In this document: positions 13,021-13,878 of the stretch, piece after piece
Layout of the letters: every line of letters begins with the position of its first letter
How positions within the stretch are numbered: position 1 is the first letter of the stretch
Source of the DNA: Clostridia bacterium
Lineage (GTDB): Bacteria; Bacillota; Clostridia; Oscillospirales; CAG-272
Assembly (NCBI GenBank): GCA_900753295.1
Contig: CAADYQ010000050.1
Location: 1-13,878, forward strand
Direction: 5' to 3'
Length of the DNA stretch: 13,878 nucleotides
Program-made: the position numbers and the translations under genes
The notes under the pieces: model-generated
What the model saw: the letters and a program-made list of their open reading frames with translations, nothing else
Database searches by the model: none
What the model was told of the DNA's origin: nothing

Positions 13021-13878
13021 ATGAGCGAGCTTAAAAAGACCTTCCATACGGCAGACGTCTGCGTTATAGGCGGCGGACTTGCCGGCACGTTTGCGGCGAT
13101 AGCCGCCGCACGCCACGGCGCGCACGTGGTGCTTATGCAGGACCGCCCCGTTCTCGGCGGCAATGCTTCAAGCGAGATAAGAATGTGGGTATCCGGCGCG
13201 GGAACGCGCGTGCGCAACCTCCAGGAGACAGGCATCATGGAGGAATTCCTGCTTGAAAATATGCACATAAACCCCTCCCGCAATTTTTCGGTATGGGATT
13301 CGATATTCTTCGGCAAGGTCAAAGCCGAAAAAAATATTGAGCTTATGCTCAACTGCGCCTGCTGTGCCGCCGAATGCCATGACGGAAAAATAGAAAGCGT
13401 GACGGGCTTCCAGCTCACCACCTACACCTGGCGCACGGTCAAGGCAAAAATATTTATCGACTGCTCGGGCGACAGCATACTTGCCGAGCTTGCCGATGCT
13501 GAATACATGGTGGGGCGCGAGGCAAAGTCGCAGTTCGGCGAGGAATTCGGACTTCCCGAAGCCGACCGCAAAACAATGGGCATGAGCCTTATGATACAGG
13601 CGCACGAGACCGATCACCCCTGCCCCTTTACCGCTCCCGACTGGGCATACCGCTACAATACCGATGAGGAGATGAAATTCAAGCCTCACGAGTGCCTTGA
13701 CAAGATCAACACCAACTTCTACTGGATAGAGCTTGGAGGCGAGGCGGATTCCATTCACGACACCGAAACGACGCGCGACGAGCTGCTGAAGATCGCCTTC
13801 GGCGTCTGGGATCACATGAAAAACCGCGGCGACCACGGCGCCGAAAATTGGGAGCTTGACTTTATCGGCTTCCTGCCC
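13021..13878 (+). CDS. FAD-dependent oxidoreductase (3' end off the right edge)
   Basis: The first 286 residues are present and the frame is open at base 13878. A Rossmann-type dinucleotide fold starts at residue 11 with VCVIGGGLAGTFAAIAAA (GGGLAG at 17-22). VLGGNASSEIRMWVSGAG (45-62) follows, the FAD-contacting segment typical of the FAD_oxidored family (PF12831). IFIDCSGDSILAELADAEY (about 141-159) is the matching second FAD region. Proteins of this family are common in carbohydrate-utilisation clusters of gut Clostridia and their substrates are mostly unknown. AAGGAG lies 6 nt before the ATG. The divergent AraC-family gene is the probable regulator. The lack of a signal peptide suggests a cytoplasmic enzyme. 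I cannot name its reaction. Confidence 0.9.
   Translation, partial: MSELKKTFHTADVCVIGGGLAGTFAAIAAARHGAHVVLMQDRPVLGGNASSEIRMWVSGAGTRVRNLQETGIMEEFLLENMHINPSRNFSVWDSIFFGKVKAEKNIELMLNCACCAAECHDGKIESVTGFQLTTYTWRTVKAKIFIDCSGDSILAELADAEYMVGREAKSQFGEEFGLPEADRKTMGMSLMIQAHETDHPCPFTAPDWAYRYNTDEEMKFKPHECLDKINTNFYWIELGGEADSIHDTETTRDELLKIAFGVWDHMKNRGDHGAENWELDFIGFLP

Noticed and set aside
1..13878. CRISPR array, tRNA, rRNA, insertion sequence, integrase or toxin-antitoxin pair
   Set aside because: No regularly spaced repeats, no cloverleaf-like sequence with a T-loop, no transposase or recombinase motif, and no paired small toxin/antitoxin genes were seen.

Overview
This window looks like a chromosomal segment of a low-G+C-lineage Gram-positive (Bacillota, probably Clostridia, Oscillospiraceae or Christensenellales-like) whose own genes are fairly G+C rich. 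The evidence is the gene set (IreB, a monofunctional-length RibF, a DacF-like PBP, a CwlD-type amidase pointing to a spore former, RadA, and a Clostridia-type TerB-N protein), strong Shine-Dalgarno sites, near-consensus sigma-A promoters with 17-bp spacers, and frequent ATA isoleucine codons. Taxonomy is inferred; no rRNA or tRNA gene is present.

Layout. 1-1422 (-): a TerB-N domain protein cut off by the left edge, with its own promoter at 1512-1540. 1604-3058 (-): a MATE efflux transporter with a terminator behind it and a promoter that contains a 12-bp palindrome. 3059-3586: a regulatory intergenic region with a perfect promoter on + (3262-3290), a GC-rich stretch ending in a hairpin terminator (about 3400), an AT-only palindrome, and a possible 48-codon ORF that overlaps the next gene. 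3587-6450 (+): a two-gene operon encoding a secreted protein (two ricin-type lectin modules, an Ig-like module and a C-terminal CHAT/caspase-like cysteine peptidase) and a probable lipoprotein. It closes with a strong terminator. About 3400-5760 is visibly more AT rich than everything around it, and the composition changes back inside the lipoprotein gene.

6548-9227 (+): promoter, ireB, ribF and a DacF/S11-like PBP in one tight operon. In the PBP homologue two of the three penicillin-binding motifs are altered. 9292-9691: acpP with its own promoter and terminator. 9758-10510: a CwlD-like amidase. 10503-11976: radA, whose promoter -35 overlaps the amidase stop codon. A shared terminator (11984-12027) separates radA from a convergent AraC-family regulator (12005-12880, -). 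The regulator is divergent from an FAD-dependent oxidoreductase (13021 onward, +) that runs off the right edge.

How the genes fit together. Most of the right two-thirds is conserved housekeeping: flavin synthesis, cell-wall maturation (IreB as a PASTA-kinase substrate, the PBP and the amidase), fatty acid carrier protein and recombination repair. The AraC/FAD-oxidoreductase pair looks like the start of a carbohydrate-related accessory locus. The most unusual part is the AT-rich exported lectin plus CHAT-like protease with its lipoprotein partner, placed behind a promoter-terminator unit that could be a small RNA or an attenuating leader.
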